Translations under genes and position numbers: made by a program
Shown here: positions 24,624-37,707 of the stretch, piece after piece
Position numbering within the stretch: position 1 is the stretch's first letter
How the letters are laid out: the number at the start of each line of letters is the position of its first letter
The notes under the pieces: model-generated
Database searches by the model: none
What the model saw: the letters and a program-made list of their open reading frames with translations, nothing else
Told to the model about the DNA's origin: nothing
Source: Heterobasidion occidentale
Lineage: Eukaryota; Basidiomycota; Agaricomycetes; Russulales; Bondarzewiaceae
DNA: 64,000 nucleotides
NCBI GenBank assembly: GCA_039111635.1
Contig: JBCAQO010000022.1
Location: forward strand, 1 to 64,000
Reading direction: 5' to 3'

Positions 24624-25370
24624 CGCTTGGATTCCCGTTTTTTCATGTTGTACCAAAGTACTTGTGGCGTGAGCGATTCTATGTACTTCTACATTGTACG
24701 TTGACTGCTTTTGTAGATGTTAAATAGAGGATCTTGAATTGAGCAGGACGACTCAAGTACTCGAATATGCTCTACCTGCTGATTTACGGAGCGCCCCGTT
24801 TCTCCGCCATTTGACACTCACAGTTGCAAACTCAATGAGTCATATTGACGTTGCGGACGAAAACAAAAGGCCCCATATCTACAAGTACGCCATGTTGTGA
24901 GATATAAGGACAACCATGGCGTTGACACATATACATGATCGTGCATCGCTGGCTGAGAGGTCTCGTTGTGGAGTCACGCGAGAGCTACTATTTTCTCCTC
25001 GAGACAGACTGGTATGTCCTAGTTATGTCCTACACGTAGAACGTCTCAAGCATAAAAAGACCTTGCAATACGACCACTGAATTCATACACATCATGACTA
25101 TGATACGCTGCTCTGTGACGCTGCTCTGTTACTCCTGTTAGGTTGCTGACTAGACTTTTTCTTCTTGAGATACTGAATGCTGAGAATCATCATGACGGGT
25201 TAGCGGGATTATACTACATTTCACCGCAGAGTTTTATGCCAGTGAATGTCTTTTGATCAGGGTCGTTTGATCATTGTACTTGATTGTAAGTAGCCTTCAT
25301 AGATTAAGTATCCTCATTCAATTGTTATCTCAATTACGCGAACATCTTTCATTTCAAATTTGTTCTTGAA
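24624..25370. other. Intergenic, nothing recognised
   Basis: AT-rich sequence between the P450 and the HMG-box gene, which converge on it. No repeats or coding stretches were found. Confidence 0.5.
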
Positions 25371-26671
25371 TTAACCAGCGAGTAATTCATCCCCACCCCA
25401 GATATATAGAAAAGGAAAAGCATAGTAGTACGTAATGAATGCAATGCGCATGTCACATTGAACACACCAATCCCTTGAATCAGGGACGGTTGAGCGAGAT
25501 GTGAAGGAAGAGAGCATCTGGAACGAGCCAGCAGTGTCGGCGAAGAGTGCTCGAACACATACCTGCATTGGCGTTCCCAGTCAGAATTTAAGCCGACAGC
25601 AAAGATCTAAATTACCACTCACACATTCTTGATAATAGACACCGGGCATCGACAAAGGTATGAATGGGGACGGCCACGGCGTCGTGGACGAAGTGGTCAC
25701 TGTCCCAGGCGACTCACTGATATATGGAGAGTACGCGATGTCCTAAGGCCAGACTGTCGCATCACAACAAAGCCGAGATTCAACAGGAGACATACCGAAG
25801 ACATGTTGTACGTCCATTCGGCGGCGAGAGGCGGTGCCGGTTCAACGAAGACGGGATCCGCCTTTTGGAACGCAGGAGACCCATTGCTACCCGCAGACTG
25901 CAAGCCCAGAGCAGCGGCACTCAACGAGGCGGCCTGCGGCGCGTCCGCTTGGTGTGCGCCCGCCTGGCGACTGGCGAGCTCATCGTCAATCGCGCGCACA
26001 GTGGCGACGATGTCCTCCTGCGGCCTGTTCTCGCGCAGCAGCGCCGCGATCTTCTCGATCCGCTCCGCGCTGTCCCTCCCGTTCCGGTTCGTCCTCCGAG
26101 TCGCGCGCTCGCGCGCTTCTTGCGCGCATAGCGGTAATCGAGGTGCTGTTGCTTGTGGAGACGATCCCTCTCCTTCGCAAGGGCTGCCCAAGGCTCCTTC
26201 TCTTCGGACATACCTTTCCATGTCTTTCCCTTCATTTTGCTCAGTACCAAGTGGTCCCGCTCGACCTCACTCAAGGTGTTGCGGTTCTCCTTGATGAAGA
26301 AGCTCCTGAACAAGATAAACTTGTTACATGGTCTCGGGACGTGATAGGAGTTTTTGCGCGTGCTGTGCTTGCGCCGGAGCTTGCATGGTTGTTTCTGCGG
26401 TGATGGGGGTAACGAGTCTATATAACGATGGAGTTTGAAGCAAGGTGCTGCCGGAGAGGGCGGGCGAGAGGGCGGGGCACAGGGTGGAGGGAGGTTGAGA
26501 GGCATGGGAAACAGGGTATGCGAAAGGCTGGACATCGGCGACAGTTGAGTCAGTGATGTCCTCTTCAGAGAACGAGTAGGAGATGAAAGGAAGATCATTG
26601 ACCTCATTGTGAATTGCCTCACCGAGGGCGCCTACTAGTTCGGGGTTAATATGCCATAGAAATTGAAACAA
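25371..26671 (-). CDS. HMG-box transcription factor, two apparent frame breaks
   Basis: Nuclear DNA-binding regulator of the MATA/sequence-specific HMG type. The proposed start at 26671 gives MFQFLWHINPELVGALGEAI and an acidic, Ser/Thr/Pro-rich N-terminus. The HMG box follows: HVPRPCNKFILFRSFFI, then GKTWKGMSEEKEPWAALAKE and ending with HLDYRYARKK. A downstream helical stretch reads AERIEKIAALLRENRPQED, then an Ala-rich linker and, after an intron at about 25800, AYSPYISESPGTVTTSS and PFIPLSMPGVYYQEC. The frame changes once near 26325-26355, beside a run of five A, and again near 26100-26125. Both sides read as coding, so a base seems to be missing at each. The last exon (25371-25560) is tentative. 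HMG-box proteins regulate mating and development in basidiomycetes; no pheromone or receptor gene was seen beside it. Confidence 0.7.
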
Positions 26672-29600
26672 AGATGATAGCTACGTCTATGCCACGCATG
26701 GATGGAGGTCTTCGGTTTCGATCTTCGTTTGAGTGGCATGAGGGAATGTTCGGCCTGGTGTCCCGACGCAGGCTGGAGGCTTTCGGCAGGTGAAAGCGCG
26801 GTCGTTAATGTCAGTGCTCGCTTGTTTATACGCACATCGAGTGCGTATAAGCAGGGATTTTGAGAGACCAGGCTCGATGCTGGTGTTGCGGTGGGTAGAG
26901 GGGCAATGAGGTGGAGGCTGCAGATAAGCAGGATTAGCGACACGGCATTGGCAACATCAATGAGCAGCGCACGTTGTCGAGAGCTCCGTTCAGAGATATA
27001 TAGTGATATGGGCGTTGTCGATGCATGATGGTAACGGATGAGATGCAAAGAAGATACGTGGTGGTGTGTCGATGAGGAGGAGACGAGGAGATGACGAGCT
27101 ATTTAGGTGGATTTTGGCGACGGTGACCGCATTAACTGCCACAAGCGGACAAGACCTAGTGGCGAAGGGTGGCGACCGTTTAGTCATTGTTCACAAAGCT
27201 TTAGCCGCAAGCCACACATTGGTCCATGCTCAGACAGAACTTCTATTCTGGGAAAATGACGAGGTGGCATCCGACTGCAAGTGGCGGAGTGTGAAACTGA
27301 ACAAGCATAGTTTTTCATCGACGAGCGAGCGCTGAATAAAACACAGGCAACACAGAGATTCCTAGGAGCGCCGCAGCAACTTTAAGTTCAAGATACGTGC
27401 GAGCCAATCATGCCATATACGTCAAGTTTTGGCATGCACGATGGGAGTTCTCCCCAGAGACAAGGTATCAACACAAGACTGCTGCGATCTTCTGAAGGGA
27501 TCGAGTCGCAGAGGTTCATGGCGTGGCAAAATTTAGAACGTCTAGTCGCGGAGAGCTCTGACTAGCCAACGTTCTACAAAAGCTAGATACGGTCTAGTCT
27601 AGACCACCATCGAGTCCATCCGAGTCAGGCTTTCGCATGACGCAGTGCTGCAGCGCATATCGCAGCGGGCGTGGCTATGCTCGTGTCCGCCGAAAGGCAC
27701 TTCAATAGTGCGGAGACAAGAGGGAAGATCTCGCGCATGGCAGCCTAGTCGGGACTGTGAGGACCCTCTAAGTTCATCGGATGTGGCGTTGTCTGTCAGT
27801 CGAATTTGTAAGGATGGGTGGCGCGGAGGGCTGGCGGACCGTACACAGTAAAATATCGCCGTAATGTGTGCCCTCCCGGTACGCTCTCTCTCTCTTATCA
27901 GACTCGCGACTCCCGTGAGTCCTCTATGAATTTCCAGCTCGGAATGTACGCAACCCTAAGTTTCTTTTGTGTAGTCCATGGATGAGAGTCTGGGAATTAC
28001 ATCTGTCCAGCGCTCCAGGGAATGTGGTTCCGGAATTGAGCCTGGGAGAGGGCCCGGCAGGCTCTTGCACAATGCCTGCGGGAGTCGGGGTCTTCACCGC
28101 ATGTACAGGAGAAAAGCCTGAGGCGGAAAATTGAGTTTTGACGCATGAAAGCTAGTCGAGAGCAGGGATGGGACAATCTCTGCTAATAGACGTGGCAAAA
28201 GACTGGCTACGCTGGTCGCTGCAACCGGCCGAGCGGAGCTTAAAGTGTGTTGGGTCGCGCACTGGTCGCGCAGAGCCTCAATGTGGACTTTCTCCTCCAT
28301 GATGATAAGTGCAGTAAGGTCCAGACGTCCAGACGCACTTTCAAAGGCACGTCGATGTAGACTGAATAGAAATGTATTGATTCCACCCCGAGATTGACAA
28401 AAAATTCCATGCCATCCAATGTATATATGAGCAATCCCCCTTGACACTATCCCCTTCCCTCCAAATTCTCGCAGCTATGCGCAGCTGCGGCACAGTATTT
28501 GTCGGAATTACACGTGCTACTGCGAACTTTGACCGGATTTCAAAGAGTTCGCCGATTTCTATAGGGAACGAGGCAAGGAAAGCGTACGAGAGTTTTCGAG
28601 TTCTGCCTACCAGCTTTTGCCAGCAGTGTTGACCAAGGACACAAGGCGTCGAACCACGGGCGAACGTCTAGAGTCAACGACTCAAGGAGAGCGCGGGCGA
28701 TGTCACGATGTCCGGCTGCCATATGTTGCCAGCAACAATGGCTGATCGCCCGTCAGTCATTGCCAATGAGGCCGCCTAGCCCGTCTAGTCGTAGGCGGTC
28801 GGCGCGGATGATTGGAAGGAAATCATCATTTCCTGCAGCCTACATAGTATGGGTATTTCAACTCCACGGATGCGAATGCCTTGATAAGCACCTACCTTAA
28901 TGCCACTGCGCTGCCGACAACCATTATTCTCAGAAGATTCAGGAGATGTGCCAGAGGCCGCGCCAAACTGATGCATCTGGAGCTCGATGCGCTTGATTCT
29001 ATACCGCGCGCGCTAATCCATCTGGCGTGCCTGTCCGCGTCAATCGCGGTTGAATAGAACCATGTCGGTGCTCGTTTGCTCATATCTATATTGGGTGCAG
29101 ATGAGCGATATTTGTACAGAAATAAGGCCAATTTGGAAGGACTACAAAGACCCGGGTTAGCGACCAGAGGTCGAGGGGGTAGATGAAGGACATACGTTAT
29201 CAAGGGACCTAATGGCACTGAAAGTTTTGTTTTTGAATGAGAGCGATGAGAGGAGTCGAACAAAGCGAATGGTCACTGTTGTTAAAAATGAGAGGCCGTG
29301 GAGGTCTACTTATATGACTTGAATCGCCTGCCACCCAGACTGCCGCTACCAGCGGATGGGCCGTGGGCCGCGCGCTTATTGTCCACAAGGTGGCCAATTG
29401 TTTTCAGGAGCGATCCAGACTCCGCCACATCCAAGAGTTTGCAGTGCTATTGCCGGCGTACACTCATATGGCGTCTCAGAAAAAAACGACAATTGCTTTA
29501 GCATAGAATCAGGAATCTTGTCGCAAAAGGCATTGACTAGTCAACCAAAACATAACCACGACAGAAAGCACAAACATACTTGAATGTCAGAAAGACCTGC

Positions 29601-30161
29601 AGGGCATTGACGCATTTGCATATGCAGCTAGTGGCGGCACCGCTGCTCAGATACTTTCAGTCCAAGCAGTGAGTCCTACCACAGATGAAAGACCATGCAC
29701 GGACACAGTGCTGGCTATAGCAGACCGGGATCTACTCAGTTGCCTACAAAAGGCCGTTCAATGGATGTCAGGATGATCATAGATATTGAGAGCATGCATA
29801 CCATCAGGATGGGACTAAGAACGGCGAGTGTGGTATATTTAGCGCCCAGCGTGACTAACATCATATCGGCGGTCAGAGAGCACCCACTCGTCACCTGAGA
29901 CCAAGAAAAGTTTACGTTTCGGTTCGAGGAAATTTTTGGCGGCCACCTCAGGCATTTAGAGCGCTGCTGTGTGCATGTTAGACTATGGATTTCGGAGCGG
30001 CAGTGGAAGTGAGGTCGTTTGCTGGGGATACGACAAGCAACCATTTCTGGAGGAATCGGTAGTAGTAGTCATCAGACTACTCACTTGTACATGTCCATCC
30101 CACGGCGGCTGTAGTCCATCAAACTTGGCAAACACCGTGGTGAATGTCAATCCTCCAAGGT
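26672..30161. other. Long gene-poor stretch
   Basis: About 3.5 kb with only short overlapping ORFs of no recognisable family. The part nearest 26672 should hold the HMG-box gene's promoter. I see no long repeat, tRNA or transposase remnant in it. Confidence 0.45.
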
Positions 30162-30163
30162 TA

Positions 30164-30542
30164 CAGGGTCTTGCATAATTTTTGAGAAAGTCGTGCCAGG
30201 AAAAAACGGGTTCCTGAGCGCTTCATTCTCGATATGAGAGAAAAGCGCCGGACCTCCCTGCGTGACCCGCCTGTGACGATCACTCGCCGCTGCTGTCTTC
30301 GATAATCCCAGTCAATAACTAGCTCTCAAACTCAACGAGGAATAGGTGGACCCATGGTAAGGTTGATTGAAGTACTACAAAGAGGTGAGCACACAGTGAG
30401 CTGGAAGCAGTAGCCCCGAGCCATGAGGGCGTGACAAGGTTTTGCCGATCATCCCGGCCTGCAGTGCCCAGTTAGGCAAGTCCTGGTTCAGGAACCCGGT
30501 TTTTCTCTGATGCAACTCTCTCAAAAATTATGCAAGACCCTG
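30164..30542. mobile_element. Mariner-like MITE, 379 bp
   Basis: Non-autonomous element with inverted ends of about 55 nt. The left end starts CAGGGTCTTGCATAATTTTT at 30164 and the right end at 30542 is its inverse; the outer 25 nt match perfectly and the inner part carries several mismatches (arms to about 30217 and from about 30487). TA flanks both sides (30162-30163 and 30543-30544), the Tc1/mariner target. No coding capacity is seen between the arms. Its termini differ from those of the 12491-15257 element, so it belongs to another family. Confidence 0.85.
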
Positions 30543-30544
30543 TA

Positions 30545-31894
30545 GTTGTTGGTCCAGAATTACAAGGGCATCACCTCCCCACTAAAAACAACAATGATGG
30601 AGAGCAGGAAGATCAGCGATGATTCGCAGATCCTCGATGCCACACAGGAACACGTTGTTCTATAGTTAGAATGGACTCAAGCGTAGCAACTCCGATCAGG
30701 GTAGGAAAACGCAAAAACCAACAAAGTTTGTTCAGATAGGGTCGAAAGCGGCAAAGGTTCGGTTAAAATTGGGCTGCGGAGAAAGAGCGATGGACAAGGC
30801 TAGATCTGGCTAGATCCGCAATACAGCCTTACTGATTGCAGTGCCTGATCCGATCTCATCGTGGAAAGCATTCTTGATGGTCCTGATGATGGATGCAGAG
30901 TCGTCGGCAACGGGGAACCTATTTGAAGCAACACAATTCAGTTTGCGCATCAGGCTGCATCAGGGAGCTTGGTAGGATGTAGGAGTATTACGGAGTGAGG
31001 GCGAGGTTTCAAGGAGGGGAGAGAGCAAGAAGGGAGCGAGGAGAGGACAATGGATCAAGGCACCCACTCCAGATGCGGGAGAGTTTACGAGATCCGTTCC
31101 GTGTCGGAGACCTCATGCAGAGCTGTCAGATGCGCCTCGAGCGACGAGAACTGGAAAGGTATATCAGAAACTACTTGTACAGACTCCTGCAGACTCTCCA
31201 AGCTCAAAGTGGAGATGCCAAGCAGGTTGTCGGACAAGAGACTTGCGCAGACAAATTTACCATCACCAAGATCAGGATGCGAGGCGGGTATTACGAGGAA
31301 ACTTCACAGATGTGCCTATAGTTCCTAGTCTCTACGACGGAGAGAAGTGCGGAACGTATTCAGGATCGACAGCCGTGAGAGCCTCGACGAGAACGGAAGC
31401 AACGGGGGCCTGAGAGACATAAGCTACCATAAGGAGGCAAAAACACAGGGTGATCAGTGACCTCGGCGGGATCCAGAGAACAGGACACGCCTATCACTTG
31501 ACCGGAACCATTGCGCGCGCTTGGATCTACATGGATCAGTTGGCGTGAGAGAGGTGGGGTGGCCCAACATCGCGCGTTTCAAAGGACGAGGAAAAATCGA
31601 ACAAATACCACGCTAGCTTGAGACGGTGCGATGGAGGCAGAGCGGAGGCCGGAAGCTGTTGGGGAGGAGGGGAGGGAGGGGAGGGGAGGGACGTGGGCAG
31701 GAGGCAGAAGCGAAAACGTGACGGTCACGGCGTTGATGCAAACGCAGGCTTGAAGCCGCTCATGGTCCCATGAAGGCTTCGACTTCGATGCCGACCCTCT
31801 CAAATACCCATCCTCTCCCATTCTCTCCAACATCGCCACTCTTTACCGACTCAGACACGATAGCTCACGCTCACGCATCCCGCACCCAGCTTTC
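30545..31894. other. Intergenic, no gene recognised
   Basis: Purine-rich runs at 31660-31690 and short ORFs near 30995-31328 lack family resemblance. The last few hundred bases presumably hold the promoter of the membrane protein that follows. Confidence 0.45.
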
Positions 31895-33402
31895 ATGGGT
31901 ATAAATATCCACGATCCTTTAGTGCAGATCAAAGGTATCTCGTTTTCTTCCCGGTTTTGTCACTTTGCTCAGCCGCGTTGTAGTTACCCAGTCAGTATGT
32001 GGATTCATCGCGATATGCATGACCGCTGTGCGTGTGTACATCCGACGCGGGAGGTACTGGTGGGACGATGCGTGGGCTTTCTTCTCCCTCTTGAGGTCCG
32101 CCATTTCGCTCGAGGCTCGTTTATCGTCACTTTTTTTCTCATCTAAGCGCGCGCTTGCAGTCTCTTCATCCAATTTGCGAGCGTGTTCATGCACGTCGAT
32201 GACCCCTCGGAACTCTCAAAAACGAATCGTATCGCAGCATACTATCTCATGGCGAGCACATTTTATACCGTCATTGGTCCGCCAGACTCTCCATCCTCTT
32301 CTCCATCATTCGAATCGACCCCGACCCCAAATTCGCCGACGACTCCGCTGGATCGTCGCAGTTTTCATTTTTGCCATCTTTTTCTTCCTTGCCCAGCTCA
32401 TGTGGGTCTGCGAGCCCGAGCCCGGTTGGAAAGACGAGCGCAGCCCACAGTGCAAGCTGAACAAGGAAGTCGCGATATGCCAGCTCGTTTGTACGCCTGT
32501 TCGATCCCATATGCATATTCTTGTGGACTGACTGACCGCATCGCAGCCGACGTTTTCTCAGATCTCCTCCTCATACTCCTCCCCCTTCGTCTCATCCACG
32601 GCATCAAAGATCGTGGTCTCCGCCGACGCTTGATCTTCATTTTCTCAACGTCTAGTAAGCATTTTGCCTTCGAGATCGTATGTTGTATCCTCACCATCGC
32701 TCTACAGTCATCACGACCATCGTCTCCCTTGTGCACGCTGCCTACATCATCACGGGCGGCGGCATCAAAGTCATCATCTCCGCCCTCGTCGAGGACTGCA
32801 TGTCCCTCTCCGTCGCAAACGTTCCCGTCGTCGCGACCGCGCTCGTGCGGCGGTTCGGGCTGCGCGACCAAACGGAAGACCCGACGTCCTTCGCGGACGA
32901 GTCGCCCGACGGCCCGCGCTTCTCGTCCTTCCGCTTCAAGTCGCGCATCACGGGCGGGCGCTCGACGCACGGCACGTTTGGGTTCACGACGCGGCAGGCG
33001 CGCGCGCGCGGGCTCGTCAGCGGCGGGACGACGACGGACGGGTCGGGGTCCGGCACGGACACGGACCTTGGGCTGACGAGCAAGGGCACGCTCAGCGCCG
33101 CGTACACGCTTGACGAGGCGCAGACGCGCAAGGACGCGCATTATATCAGCGTCGGCTCGCTGCAGGGGGACTCGCAGTGGCGGCCGAGCCTCGATCCCTC
33201 CGCGCGGGTGACGATGCAGAAGGGGGAGGGGGACCACTATATCAGCGTCGGGTCGGTGAGGGTGCAGGAGCCCCTGCGGGAGGTCGAGGAGGTGGATGAG
33301 GAGGCGCGAGTGGGCGGGACGGGGCGGGCGGTACCCATGAGGATTGGCGCGCTGTGGACGGGCAGGCAGAGGCAACAGGCTGGCTTTGCCCGAGGGCCTT
33401 GA
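31895..33402 (+). CDS. Rhodopsin-like integral membrane protein, two apparent frame breaks
   Basis: Fungal seven-helix integral membrane protein with a long polar C-tail; the family is widespread and of unknown function. Helices read in order: SVCGFIAICMTAVRVYIRRG with RYWWDDAWAFFSLL, SLFIQFASVFMH, NRIAAYYLMASTFYTVI, RWIVAVFIFAIFFFLAQLM followed by WVCEPEPGWKD, ADVFSDLLLILLPLRLIHGI and ITTIVSLVHAAYIITGGGIK. The C-tail is GC-rich and contains HYISVGS twice, a short repeat with possible phosphorylation sites. One base is missing at about 32274 (TVI to WSARLSIL) and one at about 32340 (KFAD to RLRW); together they restore frame, so the ancestral protein is clear. The N-terminal exon is uncertain; 31895 is the nearest plausible ATG. 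Confidence 0.75.
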
Positions 33403-34357
33403 TGGCGCTTAGACTGCACGAAGAGAGTCGGGGATTGTTGTGTACGTTGTTCTGTTGTGCTCACCTGCTCGCTGTATACCGCATCTATGTACTAGGATAT
33501 AATGTGTAGTATTCGTTCTTGTCGCTCACATGATCTGGTAATGCTACCTTTCTTGGAGATCGTCGATTTCGTGTGGCTCAGCGATGCGACGTCCTGCGTT
33601 CCTCTGCGTGCCTTCGTCCTGACCAGATTGATGTCGATCGGTGACATCAACTGGGACTGGATGGCTGGGTGTCCAGCAGCGGACACCTACAGATACCTCA
33701 CGGCTCGAAGTGTACTGCTCTGCGAGGCTCTGTCGCCGTTCTATCAGTAGCACTTGCTATCATCGAGAGATATCGTGAATGGAATGCCGTAAGAGCATGG
33801 TATGACGAAGAGCGAATCTCTCAGTGGCGTTGACAGCTTGGCAACTTGTAGAACCTCTGACCGTTCAGCCTCGATCGCGATTCGATCGAAACCATGGAGA
33901 ACGACGCCTGGTCCACGGGAGTATAAAAAATACCGCTTGAGGATGAGGCTCTATGGAGGTTCCGATCCTGGGCCTCACTCATAACCTGCTCATGTGCCTT
34001 GAGAAATTTTCATATGCAACGATAGCGGTTCATGCATTATCGTGCACCAGTATTGCCATCAATCCTGTCATATTATCAGATGAAGACGAATAGAATAAAG
34101 GAAGTGCGGTATTATTGTATATCAAAACACGGTCGAGAACATGGATTTGAGGTGAACGATGGCTCCGTTCCGTAGAACTTGCTGTAACGGAATGGGGGAG
34201 CGCGTCGACGAGAAGGCACAGGGAAAAGGAAATAGTCAGCACCCCTTAATGAAGTAGCTATCGGATGCGCAAGACAAATGGTCACCTTTTAATAAACACG
34301 AAAGCGCGTGTTCCCTCCCACACCGACTGCACATGCGCGACCCACGGGCCACACGTC
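33403..34357. other. Intergenic, nothing recognised
   Basis: Terminal region between convergent genes. Small ORFs on both strands have no coding character. Confidence 0.5.
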
Positions 34358-34910
34358 CTAATCCAGCTCGTCCAGCCCCCGCCGTGCTATCTGGAACTTC
34401 GGCTCGCAGGGACCGGAGTGCACGAGGATGTGCCCGGGCACCTTCCCGTCCGCCGTCGGGATTTGCAGCGCGAGGGTCTCGTCGCCGGAGGGGTACTCGG
34501 TGAGGTGTCCGGCGCTGAGGGCGGCCGTGTCGGTGGCAATGATGAGGCCGTTGCGGCCGCCCTGGACCCATGCCTCGTCGGTGGAGTTGGGCAGGGTGAT
34601 GTGCGCGAGGCCAGATAAGAAGACGACGAATCTACAGCCAACGACACGCGCAGCAACATGTGAGCGGTCGATCGGAGTCGTCAGACGAAGACGGCACGCA
34701 CTGGACATTTGGCGCGTTGTGCAGGCCCGCGTTGAAGCGCGGTGGGAGGATGGAGTAGCTGCCATTGGCGAGATTGCCAAGCTGGAGCGAGCTTGCGCCT
34801 GTGGTTCCCACCTGAGACGAAGAGACGAAGCCGGGGTCGAGGGCCCAGCACTCGAGCATGGAGATGCCGTTGGCAGCGGTGAGAGCGGTAACGTTGAGCG
34901 TGCTGGGCAT
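34358..34910 (-). CDS. Small cupin-like protein
   Basis: Two-exon gene of about 160 residues. The ATG at 34910 begins MPSTLNVTALTAANGISMLE. Exon 1 ends at APNVQ, and a 68 nt intron joins it in frame to FVVFLSGLAHITLPNSTDEA. The second exon continues GGRNGLIIATDTAALSAGH, LALQIPTADGKVPGHILVH and SGPCEPKFQ to the stop at 34358. The alternating hydrophobic pattern with GLAHITL and the late GH and H residues resembles a small single-domain cupin, and similar short proteins are frequent in basidiomycetes. No signal peptide or membrane segment. Substrate and role unknown; the cupin assignment is tentative. The frame is clean throughout. Confidence 0.7.
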
Positions 34911-37707
34911 CGTGGACGGTGTCGGGTCGCGAGGGGGGTCGAGGGAGGATGGAGGGTCGATTCGAAGACGTTAAATATTGTGCGGACATGGTCGCGTTCA
35001 ACTGTTGCTCGGCAGTCCCTCTCCGTGCCTGGCCCGATACCAATCCGATCCAGTCTCAGACATCTGCTGACTCAGCACTTCATCCCCCTCTCTCTGCCAC
35101 CTCTCGTCGCGCACATGCGTATCCCCCTCGCCATCCCTACCCTCAACAGACGACAGTGCAATTTTCCGCCCCAAAACACTCATCGGCCTCGAAGATCCTC
35201 CGCATAAACTTGAGCTTCCGATTCATGCAAAGCTTTTGGTACTTATTTCGCGCTCAGGTGCTGGTGCATAGCTCACCCGTTCCTCTCGCATCTGTAGACG
35301 GTCAGTAGACCCGGCAGGTTCAAGTGGAGGTGTATACTGACAGGCGTAGCAACAATACGCGCCAGTCGTGTCTCGGTCACCCGCTTGATAATATGGCGTT
35401 GGTACGACCCTTGTCTCCTCGCCTCCCTTGTCTAAACACCCCGCGTCACGACACGGGCCTCGATCACCGCCACATGCACACCGCAAATTTTCCCTCAGAT
35501 CTCTCACCCGATATACACACAGTCATATATCCTCTCGGATGCTCTCTAGTTGCTCTCTTGGCCTGCGGATTCGTACGTATATAAGGATTTCATCACCACT
35601 GCGCATGCACGCTATCTTCCATCCATTGCACACGTTCTCGCTCCCAGCACTTGCGGCTTCCCACATTGCACAGGATATCGCATCATCGGCCGTTATTCCT
35701 CTGCATGAAACCATCGGCGTTCACACACGTCAACGGCCCGGCAACGGGACAGTCGGTGATTCGGGCACTGTCTTGCTTCTAATAGGAGCTCTGGGCGACC
35801 AGTGATGACAGGATGTTTGACACTCACGAGTGCTTGTCTTCTGATTCACTTTATCCTTTTAGGGCCCGTCATCAACTCTGACCAATCGCCAAGTCATCAC
35901 GCCCATCTCGTTCATATCATCCACTATCTATCGTCTCGTACCAAGATCGCTCACGATGTCTCGCTATACTCTTAGGAGAAATTCGTCAGTCTTGTAAGTA
36001 TGTGCTCGTAGCGGTGGTCAAGAATTTTGCTCTGCTTTTTCAATCAACGGTGATCAGCTTAACACTGTAAGGTATGGGGTATACCCATGTGCCTATATCC
36101 TCCTCGTCCGCGAACACAGTAAGCACCATCTATGAAACACTAAAGACGACGCATTAGGAATTCTTTGTCCAGCGCCGCGCCACCTAATGCACAGGACAAG
36201 GTAAGCACTGTCAAAAACGCCATAAATCCTGAACGATGCGTATAGCCACAAACAGCACTCGTGATCCTCCTGCATGAAAATACCAACAGCACGCGACATA
36301 CGGTGTTTGTTGTTGCCGCATGCATTTACCCTCTCTTGAATTGATAGACGCGAGCCATCCTGCGCACGCAAGGTATCATCGCCATCAGGGCGTGCGGCGA
36401 AGGCCAGACGCCGCGATGAAGTCCAGACGCTGCGATATAGGCCAGATACAGGTGCTAACAGAAATCCCTCAAAGTTCAAGTCAAGTGAGTGATATCCCAC
36501 ACTGACATACCGATATACAACATCATCCCACGTCCGCCAAACAACTTCGGGTGATGGTACGAACGTCGTCTATCTCCTACCTATCCGCATCGACTCCTGC
36601 TTCCCAATCAGTATCTCAGGCGCCGCTTTTTGCTACTGATGAGTGCATGCAATGCCTCTTGAGGGTTCAGAATCGAAACCAAAGCGAGGTGGACGAACGG
36701 TGATTCTATGCGAATCAACCACTGCAGGCGCGTGAGCCTCGTCATGTTACCATCTTCCAAGGCACAGCGTCTGTTAGGCTTCTGTATGGCGTGCACCACA
36801 CTCAATTCGGGCATACAACGTTCCTTTGACAGCTTCGATCTCCGCCACCTTCAATTCATTTAGAGTCGACGTCTACTTTTTTTCTACTCTCTCATTCCCT
36901 TCTCTACCTGGGCCCGACGAGTTCCGAGCATCCGCTGGACTGGTTTGGTTGAACATCTTCCAGCTGTGCGTTTTTCGCCTCCTTGTTGACCGGTGTAGGT
37001 ACCAACATTGTTTACTTTTGAGTAAGTAGTATCCCTTGGACGAAAACTCGTAATTCCCCCAAAGTCCTCCATCTTTCTGTAGTGGATTCGCAGGCACCTG
37101 ACGTTTTCTAGAATGCGGAAGGCAATGTCCTATTCTCTCGCGAGGCCCGTCGTGGTCCGCGATGCTCGTGGACGACGGGCAAAGGTCGCGCTCATACCAA
37201 AGGGCACTAATGATTCTGACTTTTACTGGTAGGACTATTCTGTCAGACTCATTGTCAAATTCATTGTCGAAAACGGCTCAGTCATCCAGGTAAATCGGTG
37301 CTAACATGAGGACTCGCTGCGATAAGTGTTGTCTAAGACTGACAGACTTCTGAAGGTCGATCACCTTTCAAGAAGGACCATCGTGATATATTTGTGGAGA
37401 CGATCTCCTCCTTCATGCATTACAGCCACGAAGTCATCCTGAACACACACACGAGGTTTGACGTGCTCGCCATTTCTGTCGCAGAAATTCTCTTGTGAGA
37501 CACGGGACGTCACCTCCTTAGCTCTGTACAGGAACACCTCCCAAGCTGAGTATGCACGGTCCCCTTTTCGTTGGGCGACGGGATTTTGTACGTGGGGCGA
37601 CGAAATTTCGTAAGGCATTGCGGAACGTATAAGTACAACTGAAGAGTTGCGAGAAACATTCAGCATTCGACACTCACACTCAACACTGAACACTTACATC
37701 GGTTACA
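34911..37707. other. Long intergenic region
   Basis: About 2.8 kb with scattered short ORFs and no recognisable gene. The part near 34911-35100 is likely the promoter of the cupin-like gene, and the part just before 37708 is the promoter of the lectin-like gene. No large repeat was seen. Confidence 0.45.

Noticed and set aside
25629..26403. Overlapping plus-strand open frames
   Set aside because: They are antisense to the HMG-box gene, whose domain is unmistakable on the minus strand.
32398..33375. Minus-strand open frame of 325 codons
   Set aside because: Antisense to the GC-rich exons of the rhodopsin-like protein; Arg/Pro-rich and without domain content.
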